The notes under the pieces are model-generated. The model was given only the letters and a program-made list of their open reading frames with translations, had not been told where the DNA came from and did no database searches. Positions 44,010 to 55,809 of a stretch of 64,000 nt of DNA are shown in pieces (position 1 is the stretch's first letter; every line of letters begins with the position of its first letter). The DNA comes from Turnera subulata (lineage: Eukaryota; Streptophyta; Magnoliopsida; Malpighiales; Passifloraceae). The DNA lies in the NCBI GenBank assembly GCA_028386065.3, contig JAKUCV010003064.1, positions 66,288-130,287 of the forward strand, written 5' to 3'. The position numbers and the translations under genes are program-made.

Positions 44010-47000
44010 TGATACTCCCGTATCCCAAAGTATACAATTTAATTAATTTTAATATATAAAATGACCAAGTTGCCCTTCTACCCGGGATACGAAACAAATA
44101 AGATAATCATCATTTAATTACGCAATATATCATACAATAAGTAATACAATTCGAGTATGCAGCGGAGGACAAATACATAGACAAATATGAATGTAATGCA
44201 CCCTAAGGATCCGACCCGAGGAGAGGAAAACACCGCCACCTACTGATATGCACCACTGCTCAACGAACAGCTAACCTGTAAAAGTCTGTGAGGGGGTGAG
44301 ACCAACCACTGTCTCACCGCAAACAAATAAACCAAAGTATACTGATACAAATCAACCACAAATACTGGCATCAGGCAATAGGAATCATAGTGCACAAACA
44401 AAACACATTGCACAACACAATGTCATCATCAGAACTTGAAACCTAAACTTTCCTTTGAACATCTTATTTTTGTTGTATTTTATTATTTTTAAGATTTAAT
44501 ATTTTATTAGGGCCCCCTACTGTGTGCGTCGAGCTCGGTCCCGTCTCATGAGACAAACAGGGCAAAGCCCAACATAACCAGGCATATAGCCCAAATATCA
44601 CCATAGAGAGAGAGAGAGATAGAGAGAAAGAGGGAGGTAGAAAGGGGGAGGTAAAACCGGTCATCACAGACCCATGTGCTAAACCGCACATACCATGCTA
44701 TCCCGCATGCAAACCCGAGGGGCATTACTTCCCGCTCGAAACAACCGGTCATCGGCACACAGTAGAATTATTATAGTATGTTGTTCTCAAATATGTTTTA
44801 AGAGTTTCGTGTACCATTACATATGATTGTCCAGGTTTGTGTGGATTTATCATCTTGTTCTCAAGTCCAGGCCTTCAGCTCTCAAGTCACCACACGAACC
44901 ACAAAGTAATATATCGTTTCTTAATCATATCAACATATCATGCTCAACCGGCATACCATATCGCATAGGCTCACAGTTCACATAATTAGGCACTCAACAA
45001 CAAAGATATCATCATCAGGATACACCGTGCAACAACAACATCAACACAACAGGCATACACACATACAGCTTTAAATGCCAAACAAATGTTATCACTTAAT
45101 AAACCACAACAAATAACCGGGTATTGTAGGCAGTACGCATACAAAGGTTTATATGTCCTCACCTGGATAGGTAAGACTGTATTGGAAGCTAGCACATCAC
45201 CTTGTTGCTCCTCAAGCATCACTCATGCCTAAATCAATGTATATATATATGTCATTGCACTCATGGCTAGCAATATACAAAGAGCAAGCATGCCAGTATG
45301 TACATGGTATGCAGATACCATTATATTTATTTAGATCCTATAGTTATAGATACAGGTCTAAACCCAGTTAATATTTCACAAACCACCTTGAAAACAAATT
45401 ATAAAGTTATTGTCAATTGCTTAGACGTGTCCATGGCCCAGCATAACTAAGTGGATAAAATAATAGTTTAATGTAAAACGAAATTATGTGCAATGCACTA
45501 ATGCAGACCCGATATGTCGATATGCCTCTATGGTTTCATCAAAGTATCATCATTTATTTAGTCCACGTGTTCAATCACTAACAAAGACACGCACTTGTAT
45601 ATAGAGAATGTCATGCACTAAAACCATTTCAAAGCATGTAAGCATATATCCACAAGTGCCAACTCACAATGAGAAAGAATTAAATAAAGATTTAATAAAA
45701 ACGGGTTATTAAAACTGGGAGGAAACCATGACAACGTTTCTGCTTTTGACGCAAACTCACAAACATGCAAATACTATTTCTCCAAAATCAATATGATCTC
45801 TAGGCCTTGAACTTCGATGTCCATTAGACCCCCAAAACATGTTTGACAACAATTCTAATCAAGACCTTTAATTAAACCATGCTTGGAAAAATCGACTTGT
45901 AAAACCATTCCTTTTACGTTAAAAGACCTTAGGCTTAGAAATTGTCCATCAATATAGGGCTCCAGGCCTCCACTGCAGCCCAGATTCAAAATCAACATGA
46001 AACAGGGCATCATAAGACCCTTTGGGGAAACCAGTTGTTTTTGAAACAAATTATAAAATTACTGATCCATTGCTAAGACATGTCTATTGCCTAGCATAAT
46101 CAATTGGGTAAAAAAAATAATGATCTAATGGAACGAACTCATGTGCAATGATCTAATGCGAACCGATGCACACCCAACACAAAGCTAATGCGCATCCACA
46201 GGTTTTAACATCAAAGTATCAGCCTTCAACCCACGTGTTCCACCAAAGACACATATATCGGTGTATATATATATATATATATTCTTAAGGTCAGTTATTC
46301 AACTCATGCCTACAAGACAAGTAATTGCAAAACGTACGTATTATCAACTGAACCAGTAAGATACTTTGCAACATGCATTATTTTAAAATTTGTCACTGCA
46401 GCATGATTGGCACCGAACACAGTGAGACACCACAAAACAAAGGCCATTCAGCTTAAAAGAAAAAGGCAACCGAACTTAACGTTTTACAAAACAATAATAA
46501 TCTGGCCATTACCCGTTAGAATGATTCTGCCCGAGTCTGTGGAGTAGCCGACTCGTCGGAGTCGATCCGACCCTCACAAAACACGAACCCGGAGCTTCGC
46601 CAACAAGAGCAGCAACTCGAGGCCCCTTCAGTAGAACAAGAGACGAACCCATTACCAAACAACCCATCACTTAACACAGCCCCAATTAGAGTTGATTCAA
46701 GCCAACATATGTGAAGGAAATAGAATGAGGAAGAGAAAAGAAAACTGAAAAGGAAGAGAAGAAAAAGTGTTGCAGCGCCGAAGAAAAAAAAAATGAAAAG
46801 GAAAAAGAGAGAGAGAGAGAAAAAAGTTTGCTTTTAATACTCTAGGGATAGGGTTGATTTCGGCAAGGACCAAAACGACGTCGTTTTGGTCTTAGCTGTG
46901 GTCAACCCTCTTCCCTTTGTCAAAACGCAGGCCAGGCACGAGTTTAATATACTGGAGGACCCAAAACTACGTAGTATTGGGCAATATTACTTCAAAACTT

Positions 47001-47233
47001 GTGTTTCATACCTAAACACAAATCATATTCTAAAGAACCAAATTGGAATGAACTTGAAAATAAATAAGGTTGGGATTTCTTTTAAGAATAAATTTAAACT
47101 ACTCAAGAAAATTAAATTCCGTTTGCCCAAAAGAATTCGGAAAGAGATTTCTACGAGGGTAAAATCGGAAATAAAACTCTGAAAATTTTCGAAAATTCCA
47201 TAAAAATAAATACCGAAAATTCGGGGCGTTACA
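44010..47233 (-). mobile_element. Solo LTR, chromovirus-like, TSD CTTTA
   Basis: A 3224 bp sequence, TGATACTCCCGTATCCC to TCGGGGCGTTACA, flanked by CTTTA (44005-44009 and 47234-47238) within the LINE RT. Its ends and the core CTACTGTGTGCGTCG (44517-44531) resemble the Tekay LTRs, and in that orientation it lies on the minus strand. It contains the palindrome GTCTCATGAGAC (44553-44564), two related segments around CATGGCCTAGCATAA (about 45430 and 46085), an (AT)n tract at 46265-46285 and a GA tract at about 46805. No internal region remains and no gene is supported. Confidence 0.93.
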
Positions 47234-47238
47234 CTTTA

Positions 47239-48602
47239 CCCCCAAATCCCTTTGGATATTAGATTGCATCACATCAGGCACTTTTTGGCTAAAAAATACC
47301 TCTGATTTATCCAGATTAATCTTCTGACCGGAAGCAGCTTCATACTGCGAAAGGATAGAAGAGATAACACCAGCTTCACGTCGATTGGCACGAGCAAACA
47401 ATATACTATCATCAGCAAAGAATAGATGAGAAATCGGGGGCGCAGCTCTACATACTTTGACCCCATGTAGCTGATTCTCTACAACGGCCCGGTTAATAAG
47501 GGCAGACAGTCCCTCTGCACAAAATAGAAAGAGATATGGAGAAAGAGGGTCCCCTTGTCGGAGCCCTCTCTGAGGGATAATATGCCCATGAGGAACACGG
47601 TTAACCAGAATGGAATAGCTGACTGTAGAAACTCAGCGCATCACAAGAGATATCCAAGGAATTGGGAATCCCATTTTACACAAAACAGCCTCCAAGAAAC
47701 TCCACTCCACCCGGTCGTAGGCTTTACTCATTTCCAGCTTCAATCCCATAAAACCTTTCTTACCCTGAGACCGATGCTTCATATAATGGATAGACTCAAA
47801 TGCAATAAGGGCATTATCAGTAATAAGGCGCCCAGGTACAAAGGCACCTGCTCCGGCCCAATAAGCTCATTAAGGACAATCTGAAGCCGATTAGCAATTG
47901 TTTTAGTGATCAATTTGAACACCACATTACAAAGACTAATAGGCCTAAATTGCCCACAAGAATCAGCGTTCTTCACCTTAGGAATCAGAGTAACATAAGT
48001 ATGATTGAGATAGGATGGATCCATACCCTCATTAAGCACTGCAAGTACCATATGACACACATCATCTCCCACCTTACTCCAATATCTCTGGAAGAAAATA
48101 GGCAGAAAACCATCCGGACCAGGAGCTTTTGATGGGTGCATTTGCATTAAGGAATGATAAACATCTTCCAATGTGTAAGGTTTAGACAACAACGCCCTCA
48201 TTGTATCATCAAGAAGCTCCTGGATGCAATTGATAACAGATCCTTGCATGGTGGCACCGTTAGTAGAGAATAAATTAGAGTAGAAATCAATAAAGACAAA
48301 AGCAATACCATTCTGGTCAGAGACAGTGGCTCCTGAATCCAACTTTAAACATCGAATCTGATGGGTTTTACGCCGTTGATTCGCTTTGTGGAAAAATATT
48401 TGGTATGCTTATCCCCATCTTTAAGCCACAGAACCCGGGAGCGTTGAGCCCACATTACTTCCTCCTTTCTAATCAGCTCCTCAATTTCCTGGTTCAACAA
48501 TCGAGACATCTGAACAACGGAAGCCGATTGAGGTTTGGCATTCAATTTTTCCAACCGTTTCCGTTTCTGAATTAGTTGTCGGGTAATGTTTCCAAAGGCA
48601 GA
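47239..48602 (-). pseudogene. LINE ORF2 reverse transcriptase N-terminal part
   Basis: Frames 48345-48554 (LIRKEEVMWAQRSRVLWLKDGD, KYF) and 47779-48342 (HPSKAPGPDGFLPIFFQRYW, VTLIPKVKNAD, FRPISLCNVVFKLITKTIAN RL) encode the RT N-terminus and fingers. Frame 47099-47401 and its upstream codons encode SHLFFADDSILF with the catalytic Asp pair at 47408-47413, followed by GQKINLDKSEVFFS and QRDLGVK, where the solo LTR enters. About two frame changes and several stops occur between 47420 and 47850. Confidence 0.93.
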
Positions 48603-49493
48603 CTTACTCTAATTTCGCAGCATATGACTACACCGGACCAGCTTCGACTTGAGTCTATCCATAGGAGGTAAGTTATTGGCCCCAACCCAAGCATGCTCAA
48701 TCATATCCTGGCACCCTGGATCCTCTATCCACATGGCCTCAAACTGAAAGAGTTTCGGTATAGGTAAATGTTGTGTGGCCTGTCCATCAAAGACAAGCTT
48801 GATGGGGTTATGATCTGACTTCTGGTGTGGTAAATGCTTCACAATTGTGTTAGGAAAAAGAGTCATCCAGGCATTAGTAGCCACAAAGCGATCTAATCTT
48901 TCTTCAATGGCATCCGAACCCTCCCCACTACACCAAGTAAAATCATACCCTTGAAAGCCAAGGTCGTGTAACTGACACTCAACCAGGGTGTTGCGGAAAT
49001 CCATCATCACTGAATCCGATCGCATAGCACCCCCACTCTTCTCATAATGAAAAAGCATTTCATTAAAATCACCATCACACAACCAAGGTAAGTTACTACT
49101 GGGAGCCAAAGGACGTAACAGATTCCATGACTGCCATTTTTCACCATGCTCTGGCCACCCATAAAATTCCGTAAACCTCCAATCAGACTCCAAACCCACC
49201 CCACCAACAACCACATACATATGATGAAGGCTCAGAGACTGTAAAGAGATCACACAATCATCACGCCACAATAATGCCAGTCCCCCACTCCGAGAACGTC
49301 CATCACCATCACAACCTTTAACAACCAATCCATCCCATTGCAGACGCCTCTAAATTCTCTCCATCTCCCACTATTTTAATCTAGTTTCCAAGAGGAACAC
49401 TAGAAGAGGATTTTCAAGCTTAATAAGCTTGCACAAGAGGGACACTGCTCGTGGATCCCCCAAACCATGGCAGTTCCAACAGAACAGACTCAT
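48603..49493 (-). pseudogene. LINE ORF2 APE-type endonuclease
   Basis: ORF2 begins at the ATG 49491-49493 with a WNCHGLGDPRAV motif and LVFLLETRL, the N-terminal strand of the endonuclease with its catalytic Glu. In-frame TAGs follow at 49371-49373 and 49350-49352. The long frame 48609-49328 then reads SGGLALLWRDD, LPWLCDGDFNEML, DLGFQGYDFTWCSG, IEERLDRFVA and KSDHNPI, covering the catalytic Asp/Asn and His residues. This enzyme nicks target DNA for target-primed reverse transcription. ORF2 starts inside the ORF1 tail, in another frame. Confidence 0.93.
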
Positions 49494-49737
49494 AAGCAAC
49501 CTCTACCAGAAAAGAAAAATTCGCCTCAGAAACAATCTGCTCTTCCCGAAGGTTCTTTTGTGGCTCCAGTTCCATCAAACTCTCATCTGAAAGACCTAGA
49601 ACATCTCCCCTACGCTTAACCGTCATTGGTAGAATCTGCCCACTACTCACCAAATCACTACCTCGGGCTCTCCTCTTCCATCTTCTACCCAAACTCACCG
49701 ACTGAACCTCCTTCTCCGCAAGACAGATGGCTACTGG
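49420..49737 (-). pseudogene. LINE ORF1 C-terminal part
   Basis: The minus frame ending at TAA 49420-49422 encodes a basic region (SLGRRWKRRARGSD) and an acidic tail (SDESLMELEPQKN, EEQIVSEANFSFL). It overlaps the ORF2 start in a different frame by about 70 bases. Its 5' continuation lies beyond the Copia element at 62737-62924, in the same phase. ORF1 proteins of plant LINEs bind RNA; the RNA-binding part itself is not present here. Confidence 0.75.
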
Positions 49738-51270
49738 TGTAAGTAACCGGGCATGCAAACAAAAAGACAATATGCGCAGCACAAAACCAGGAACTAATGG
49801 AGGATCCATGTGAAATGAGGTAAACCGAATAACAAAATTTCCTACCTAGATTTGGTTGGGTTCTTTCACTCAACTGTAGTGACGAATCAGCAAGAACCAG
49901 ACAACAATCCGATTACTCTATGGTATCCACACGAACCGTCCATGACTGCTAGTAACCATCACACGATCACTAACCCGAGCACTCCCGAACCGCAGTGCTA
50001 GCTGCAGAATTTTCGCGAGCTAGAGACTAGTGTTTGATGTGTATCTTTCTCAAGAATGAAGTGTGTGTTCTAAGCTGAAAATGAATGTGTATAGTCTGAT
50101 TATACACTCACCCTTTTATACACACTTGTAATTCATAGTTTAGTTAGATAATGGCCAACATAATGGCCTACATAATCATCTATTAACTTTCATGATTATG
50201 TTTCCACCATTATCATGTCTCCACTAATGCATTATTATATATATCAGCATATATATTGGATTACACATCATCTTGGGCAATAATTCTAGTTCAATAATTC
50301 TGGTACTACTGAACCAATCAACCCAAACGACCCGGTTGAACCATAGTCCAACAATGGTCTAACCACTAGCTCAATAACCTGGTCGAACCATGGTCCAACT
50401 ACTGACTCGAATCAACAATTCTAAATGTCTAACCCTGTAGGCACTAATCACGTTGGCAATAATTATAAACTCTCATTTATAATTATAAACAATGAGCGGT
50501 GTCTAGCAACATATCATTGCTACCCAAGTGACCAGATCAGTACTGATTCATTATGCCTCAAAAAATGTCATTATCCTTTCATCCCATTATATCAAGATCA
50601 AACACGAGACATGGAATATGTCATTCTCGTATATGTTTAATCTAAGGTTTCTTGATCCCTGAGTTAACTGCGTAAAACAGATACAAATGATATCCCCATA
50701 TCACTTAATCCGAGCATGGCCATGCATTTACGGTTCAACTCTATCAAGGGGCCCAACTGATAATATACCCGTTATATGGGTTGGACAAATCCCATCTTGA
50801 TCATACAAAACCCACTATACATTATATCATATACCCAATGATTACTCTTAGGTCTACTCATTTACGAATGACCAAGACTAATATCAAAGTATACGACTCA
50901 CATGTTGGGAACCTTGATGATCTCAGGTCTAAGGACAATACATATAAGAACCACAAATGACAATATATAACAGTCCATGTAGTGTTCTTATGTCGGGTCG
51001 GTCCAGTCCACAAGTTCTCTAACTTGTACCCGTATGTAGAATTCATATCTCATATAATTCTCAACGTACGCTAGTCTTAATTTATTATTACAACCTATCC
51101 ATAATAATAATAGAATATGGACAATTCAAGAATATAAAATATTCTTAGGTTATAAACATGTGCAAGTATTTATCATAGATAAACATATTTATTGGAATAA
51201 AACCTTAATCAAAAGTACATAACTTAAAATATAATCATCCAATGATTGGCTTTTGGGCATTACACTAACA
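49738..51270 (-). repeat. 3' LTR of Copia-A
   Basis: 1533 bp, TGTAAGTAACCGGGC to TACACTAACA. It aligns with the 5' LTR and with the solo LTR at 20602-22124. It includes repeated GGTCGAACCATGGTCC-type segments (about 50335-50400), the U3 counterpart of the repeats at 21463. Confidence 0.95.
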
Positions 51271-51281
51271 ATCTCCCACTT
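51271..51281 (-). other. Polypurine tract of Copia-A
   Basis: Minus strand AAGTGGGAGAT, directly before the 3' LTR start TGTTAGTG. AAGTGGGAGAT is the form often seen in plant Copia elements. Confidence 0.85.
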
Positions 51282-51284
51282 GCA

Positions 51285-51907
51285 CTAAAGCCAATCATCC
51301 ATGTATCTAATACCAATGGATCTAGCATGACCATCATGCTTCTGCTGTGTGAGCGGCTTAGTTAAAGGATCTGCTACATTGCTCTCAGAAGAAACTTTGC
51401 ATAGCCTCACATCGCCTCTATCAATAATTTCTCTAGTAAGATGGTAGTTTCGGAGTATATGTTTGGATCTTTGGTGGTATCTAGGTTCTTGAGCCTGTGC
51501 GATTGTTCCATTGTTGTCACAAAAGAGCTCAATTGGACTGTGAATGCTCGGAACCACCCCAACTTCTTAATCCAAACAGCCTCTTTCGCTACATCAGAGC
51601 CAGCTATGTATTCAGCCTCAGTGGTAGAATCGGCTACTGTCTCTTTCTTTGAACTCTTCCAGCATACAGCACCACCTCCAAGACAAAACACATATCCTGA
51701 CTGCGATCTAAAATCATCCCTGTCGGTTTGGAAGCTAGCATCTGCGTAACCCTTTACAACAAGCTCATCAACGCTTCCGTATACGAGGAATGCATCCTTA
51801 GTCCTTCTCAAGTACTTAGGGATGTTCTTAACCGCTGTCCAGTGACCTTTACCGGGATCAGATTGATATCTTCTTGTGACACTTAATGCACATCTGGTCG
51901 AGTACAT
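51285..51907 (-). pseudogene. Copia-A RNase H
   Basis: The frame 51407-51907 encodes GHWTAVKNIPKYLRRTKDAF, VKGYADASFQTDRDD, SQSGYVFCLGGGAVCWKS and DSTTEAEYIAGSDVAKEAVW, the Copia RNase H with its catalytic Asp and Glu residues. After a frameshift at about 51550, 51285-51557 gives SPIELFCDNNGTIAQAQEP, HQRSKHILRNYHLTREI and ADPLTKPL. It is the 3' end of pol, four bases from the PPT. Confidence 0.94.
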
Positions 51908-52785
51908 AGCATGGCATACATGATAGATCCTATTGCTGATGCATAAGGGATCTTACTCTTCTGCTCTCTCTCCTTAAATGTACTAGGACATTGATTCTTT
52001 GAGAGAGTTATGCCATGTGACATGGGCAAGAAACCTTTCTTGGAATCTTGCATGCTAAACCTTTTAAGCACCTTGTTATTATATGTACTTTGACTTAGAC
52101 CAAGAAGCCTTTTGGATCTATCTCTATAGATCTTTATGCCTAACACATAGGCAGCTTCTCCTAAGTCCTTCATTGAAAAATTCTTTCCTAACCAAGTCTT
52201 TACAGACTGTAGTGTTGGAATATCATTCCCATTGAGTAGAATGTCGTCAACATACAATAGCAAGAAAACGATAGTGCTCCCACTAACCTTCTTGTAAACA
52301 CATGGCTCTTCTTCATTTTTAATGAAACCAAACTGTTTGATTACTTCATCAAAACGAAGATTCCTTCTCCTAGAAGCTTGCTTTAATCCATAAATGGATC
52401 TTTGCAATTTGCATACCTTATTAGCATTCTTTGGAGTGACAAAACCTTCAGGTTGTGTCATGTACACATCCTCTAAAAGATTTCCATTAAGGAAAGCGGT
52501 TTTGACATCCATCTGCCATACTTCATAATCATGGTATGCAGCTATAGCCAATAGAATCCGGATGGATTTAACCATGGCAACTGGCGAAAAAGTTTCATCA
52601 TAGTCAATACCATGAACTTGTTTAAAACCTTTCGCAACCAATCGCCCTTTAAAAGTAATCACAATACCATCCATGTCGGTCTTTTTCTTAAAGACCCATT
52701 TGCACCCAATGGGTTTTATCCCTTCAGGTGGATCAACCAAGGTCCAAACCTTGTTTTCATACATGGATTCCATCTCTGTATTCAT
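51883..52785 (-). pseudogene. Copia-A reverse transcriptase
   Basis: A 300-codon frame with nearly the full Copia RT: NKVWTLVDPPEGIKPIGCKW, FKGRLVAKGF, DYDETFSPVAMVKSIRILLA, WQMDVKTAFLNGNL, MTQPEGF, LQRSIYGLKQASR, the catalytic LLLYVDDILL and MKDLGEAAYVLGIKI, ending YASAIGSIMYAMLCTRPDV. A one-base shift at about 51895 separates it from RNase H. The domain is well preserved compared with the flanks. Confidence 0.96.
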
Positions 52786-53176
52786 GGCCTCTAGCTACTT
52801 CTTAGAGTCAGAACTCGTAATAGGCTGCTGATAGGAAGTGGGCTCATCTTCATCCATGAGCATCACGTCTCCGGCATGAGTCAAAAGAAATCCATATCTC
52901 TCAGGCTCATATCGAGTCCTACTAGACCTACGTGGTCCATATGTTCCTCCTGTCCTTGTTCCATCTCAATCTCTATAGCTTCTTGTTGTGCTCGAACTTC
53001 TTCGAGTTCTATTTTTCTCCCAGTGTTCTCTCTAGAAATAAATTCTCTTTCTAGAAAAATAGCAGTACGAGCAACAAACACTTTTTGTGTAACGTCCCGG
53101 CTTGTCGACTGTCACTACAGACCAACACGGGACCTTTCCAACATGCTTTGTCCTCACTCGCACGTTTCCGGGGAAA

Positions 53177-53240
53177 ACTTCCCAGGAGGTCACCCATCCT
53201 AGAATTGCTCCAAGTCAAGCACGTTTAATTTTGGAGTTTT
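53177..53240 (-). promoter_or_regulatory. 5S rRNA-like pol III promoter, TRIM LTR 1
   Basis: The minus strand reads a box A-like AATTAAACGTGCTT (canonical 5S AGTTAAGCGTGCTT) and a box C GGATGGGTGACCTCCTGGGA, with AGT following, identical to plant 5S rRNA. This LTR has two changes in the box A core. Confidence 0.88.
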
Positions 53241-53678
53241 TCTAGAATGAGCACCGAAAAGGTAGGTGCACCTTGTTGATATAGTTAGTACCCATCAAAC
53301 CGTTTAAGCTACTCTCAATTGTACAGTCCCATACCTGTACAACCTCAAAATCGCTCTAACTGTGCAGCCCCATCCCTACACAGTCTCAGGATCTCTCCTA
53401 TTCTGGTGTGGATCGGTTTATTCCCGTGCCCTTCCGTCTAGAAGCCGCTCCTTGTCCATGCTCATCCCGGCACCGGTTTACACTTTCCGCCCTCATAGAC
53501 CCCGGGGTGTCACAGGCCCACCAGCTTCCGCTAGGTTCGTCCCCGAACCATACACCGTACTAGAGGAGTCTTGGAGCTCTGCTACCAACTGTAGCGTCCC
53601 GGCTTGTCGACTGTCACTACAGACCAACACGGGACCTTTCCAACATGCTTTGTCCTCACTCGCACGTTTCCGGGAAAA

Positions 53679-53741
53679 ACTTCCCAGGAGGTCACCCATC
53701 CTAGAATTGCTCCAAGTCAAACACGTTTAACTTTGGAGTTT
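53679..53741 (-). promoter_or_regulatory. 5S rRNA-like pol III promoter, TRIM LTR 2
   Basis: The same structure as LTR 1. Box A reads AGTTAAACGTGTTT; box C (53679-53702) is fully conserved. Confidence 0.88.
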
Positions 53742-54181
53742 TTCTAGAATGAGCACCGAAAAGGTAGATGCACCTTGTTGATATAGTTTGTACCCATCAA
53801 ATCATTTAAACTACTCTCAATTGTACAGTCCCATACCTGTACAACCTCGAAATTGCTCTAACTATGCAGCCCCCATCCCTACACAGTCTCAGGATCTCTC
53901 CTATTCCGGTGTGGATCGGTTTATTCTCGTGCCCCTCCGTCTAGAAGCCGCTCCTTGTCCATGCTCATCCCGGCACCGGTGTACACTTCCCGCCCTCATA
54001 GACCCCGGGGTGTCACAGGCCCACCAGCTTCCGCTAGGTTCATCCCCGAACCATACACTGTACTAGAGGAGTCCTGGAGCTCCGCTACCAACTGTAACGT
54101 CCCGGCTTGTCGACTGTCACTACTGACCAACACAGGACCTTTCCAACATGCTTTGTCCTCACTCGCACGTTTCCGGGGAAA

Positions 54182-54244
54182 ACTTCCCAGGAGGTCACCC
54201 ATCCTAGAATTGCTCCAAGTCAAGCACGTTTAACTTTGGAGTTT
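54182..54244 (-). promoter_or_regulatory. 5S rRNA-like pol III promoter, TRIM LTR 3
   Basis: Box A AGTTAAACGTGCTT differs from canonical plant 5S by one base, and box C (54182-54205) is fully conserved. It is the best preserved of the three. This is the 5'-most LTR on the element's strand. Confidence 0.88.
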
Positions 54245-54534
54245 TTCTAGAATGAGCACCGAAAAGGTAGGTGCACCTTGTTGATATAGTTAGTACCCAT
54301 CAAACCGTTTAAGCTACTCTCAATTGTACAGTCCCATACCTGTACAACCTCGAAATCGCTCTAACTGTGCAACCCCATCCCTACACAGTTTCAGGATCTC
54401 TCCTATTCCGGTGTGGATCGGTTCATTCCTGTACCCTCCGTCTAGAATCCTGCCAGAAGTCGCTCCTTGTCCATGCTCATCCCGGCACCGGCGTACACTT
54501 CCCGCCCTCATAGACCCCGGGGTGTCACATTTTG

Positions 54535-55416
54535 CTCTGTGGAATTATAGAAATAATATCCTTTAGTTTCTATAGGATATCCAACAAAAAGGCACTTGTC
54601 AGATTTAGGGCCGAGTTTGTCTGATGCTTGACGTCTTACGTAAGCCTCACAACCCTAAATCTTCATAAAAGACAAATTGGGGCGTTTCCCAGTCCACATC
54701 TCATATGGTGTCTTTTTAACCGACTTAGATGGAACACGGTTAAGTGTAAAAGCAGCAGTCAATAAAGCATGTCCCCAAAATGAAGAAGGAAGGTCAGCTT
54801 GACTCATCATAGAACGAACCATGTCTAACAGAGTTCTATTTCTCCTTTCAGATACACCATTCCACTGAGGTGTACCAGGTGGAGTAAGTTGTGATACTAT
54901 ACCACACTCCTTTAGATGATCAAGAAATTCTCGGTCTAAGTATTCACCTCCTCGATCAGATCGAAGCATTTTAATACTCTTGCCGAGTTGATTCTGTACT
55001 TCATTCTTGAATTCTTTGAACTTTTCAAAGGATTCTGACTTGTGCTTCATAAGATACACATAGCCATATCTACTACAATCATTAGTAAAACTAATGAAGT
55101 ATTGAAATCCACCTCTAGCCTGTGTTGACATAGGTCCACATACATCAGAATGTATAAGGCCTAACAATTTTGAAGCTCTTTCACCTTTACCAGCAAAAGG
55201 AGCCTTCGTCATTTTGCCCAATAAACATGACTCACATGTCTCATATGATTCAAAATCAAATGAGTCCAAAACTCCATCCTTATTGAGTTTAGAAATACGA
55301 GTCTCGTTTATATGGCCCAAACGAGAATGCCAGAGAAAGGTCGTATTAGAATCGTTTAATTTAACCTTCTTCGAATTAATGTTATAGATTGGAGTTTCAC
55401 GGTTTAGAACATACAA
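54535..55416 (-). pseudogene. Copia-A integrase
   Basis: The frame 54655-55416 holds the N-terminal HHCC zinc site (WHSRLGHINETR ... CESCLLGK) and the DDE core: LIHSDVCGPM (first Asp), MLRSDRGGEYLDREF (second Asp) and NGVSERRNRTLLDMVR (Glu). It continues through WGHALLTAAFTLNRVPSKSV and YEMWTGKRPNLSFMKI, reaching a stop at 54652. The C-terminal domain continues, broken, to 54535, where the TRIM enters. Integrase inserts the cDNA and makes the 5 bp duplication. Confidence 0.96.
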
Positions 55417-55449
55417 ACCATTGCTTAAATATGCACCACCATAATAAAT

Positions 55450-55805
55450 TTAATTCAAATAAATAGAACAATAGTTGTTCTTTGTTACAAATGAAAAACC
55501 CTTCTTGTCCAGACAAGAAACAAAAATCAAATTCTTGCTTATATTAGGTACATAATAGCAATCATCAAGTTCCAAAACCAAACCACTCAGTAAAGATAGA
55601 AAATAAGTCCCTACGGCTAATGCAACAACTCTTACTCCATTTCCAACACGCAGGTCCACTTCACCCTTTGCTAATCTTCTACTTTTTCTCAGATCCTGCA
55701 CATTTACACAAATGTGAGAACCACATCCGGTATCTAATACCCATGATGCAGAGACATTAATATTAGCTTCTATAACAAGAATACCTGAAGCGGAAGTCTT
55801 ACTTC
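55450..55805 (-). pseudogene. Copia-A aspartic protease
   Basis: The minus frame includes ASWVLDTGCGSHICVN with the catalytic D-T-G at about 55718-55726. It continues with VRVVALAVGTYFLSL, LVLELDDCYYVPNISKNLIF and KGFSFV. A TAA at about 55447 separates it from the integrase, where the normal frame would run on. The gag stop at 55810 likewise splits a usually continuous gag-pol. Confidence 0.9.
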
Positions 55806-55809
55806 CCTT

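Larger units (their letters stand above)
53088..54529 (-). mobile_element. Cassandra-type TRIM in tandem: LTR-int-LTR-int-LTR, TSD TTTTG
   Basis: A 1442 bp insertion flanked by TTTTG (53083-53087 and 54530-54534). Three LTRs (53088-53514, 53590-54017, 54093-54529) alternate with two 75 bp internal segments (53515-53589, 54018-54092). Each internal segment has only a PBS (minus TGGTAGCRGAGC; 53576-53587 and 54079-54090) and a short purine-rich stretch AGCTGGTGGGCC before the next LTR. There is no coding capacity. The LTRs contain a 5S rRNA-like region, which defines Cassandra. It lies between the integrase and RT parts of Copia-A. The three-LTR form suggests recombination between elements or LTRs. 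Confidence 0.95.

Noticed and set aside
53177..54244. Functional 5S rRNA genes
   Set aside because: Only box A and box C regions match; the rest of the 5S sequence is diverged and the segments lie in TRIM LTRs with PBS and TSD.
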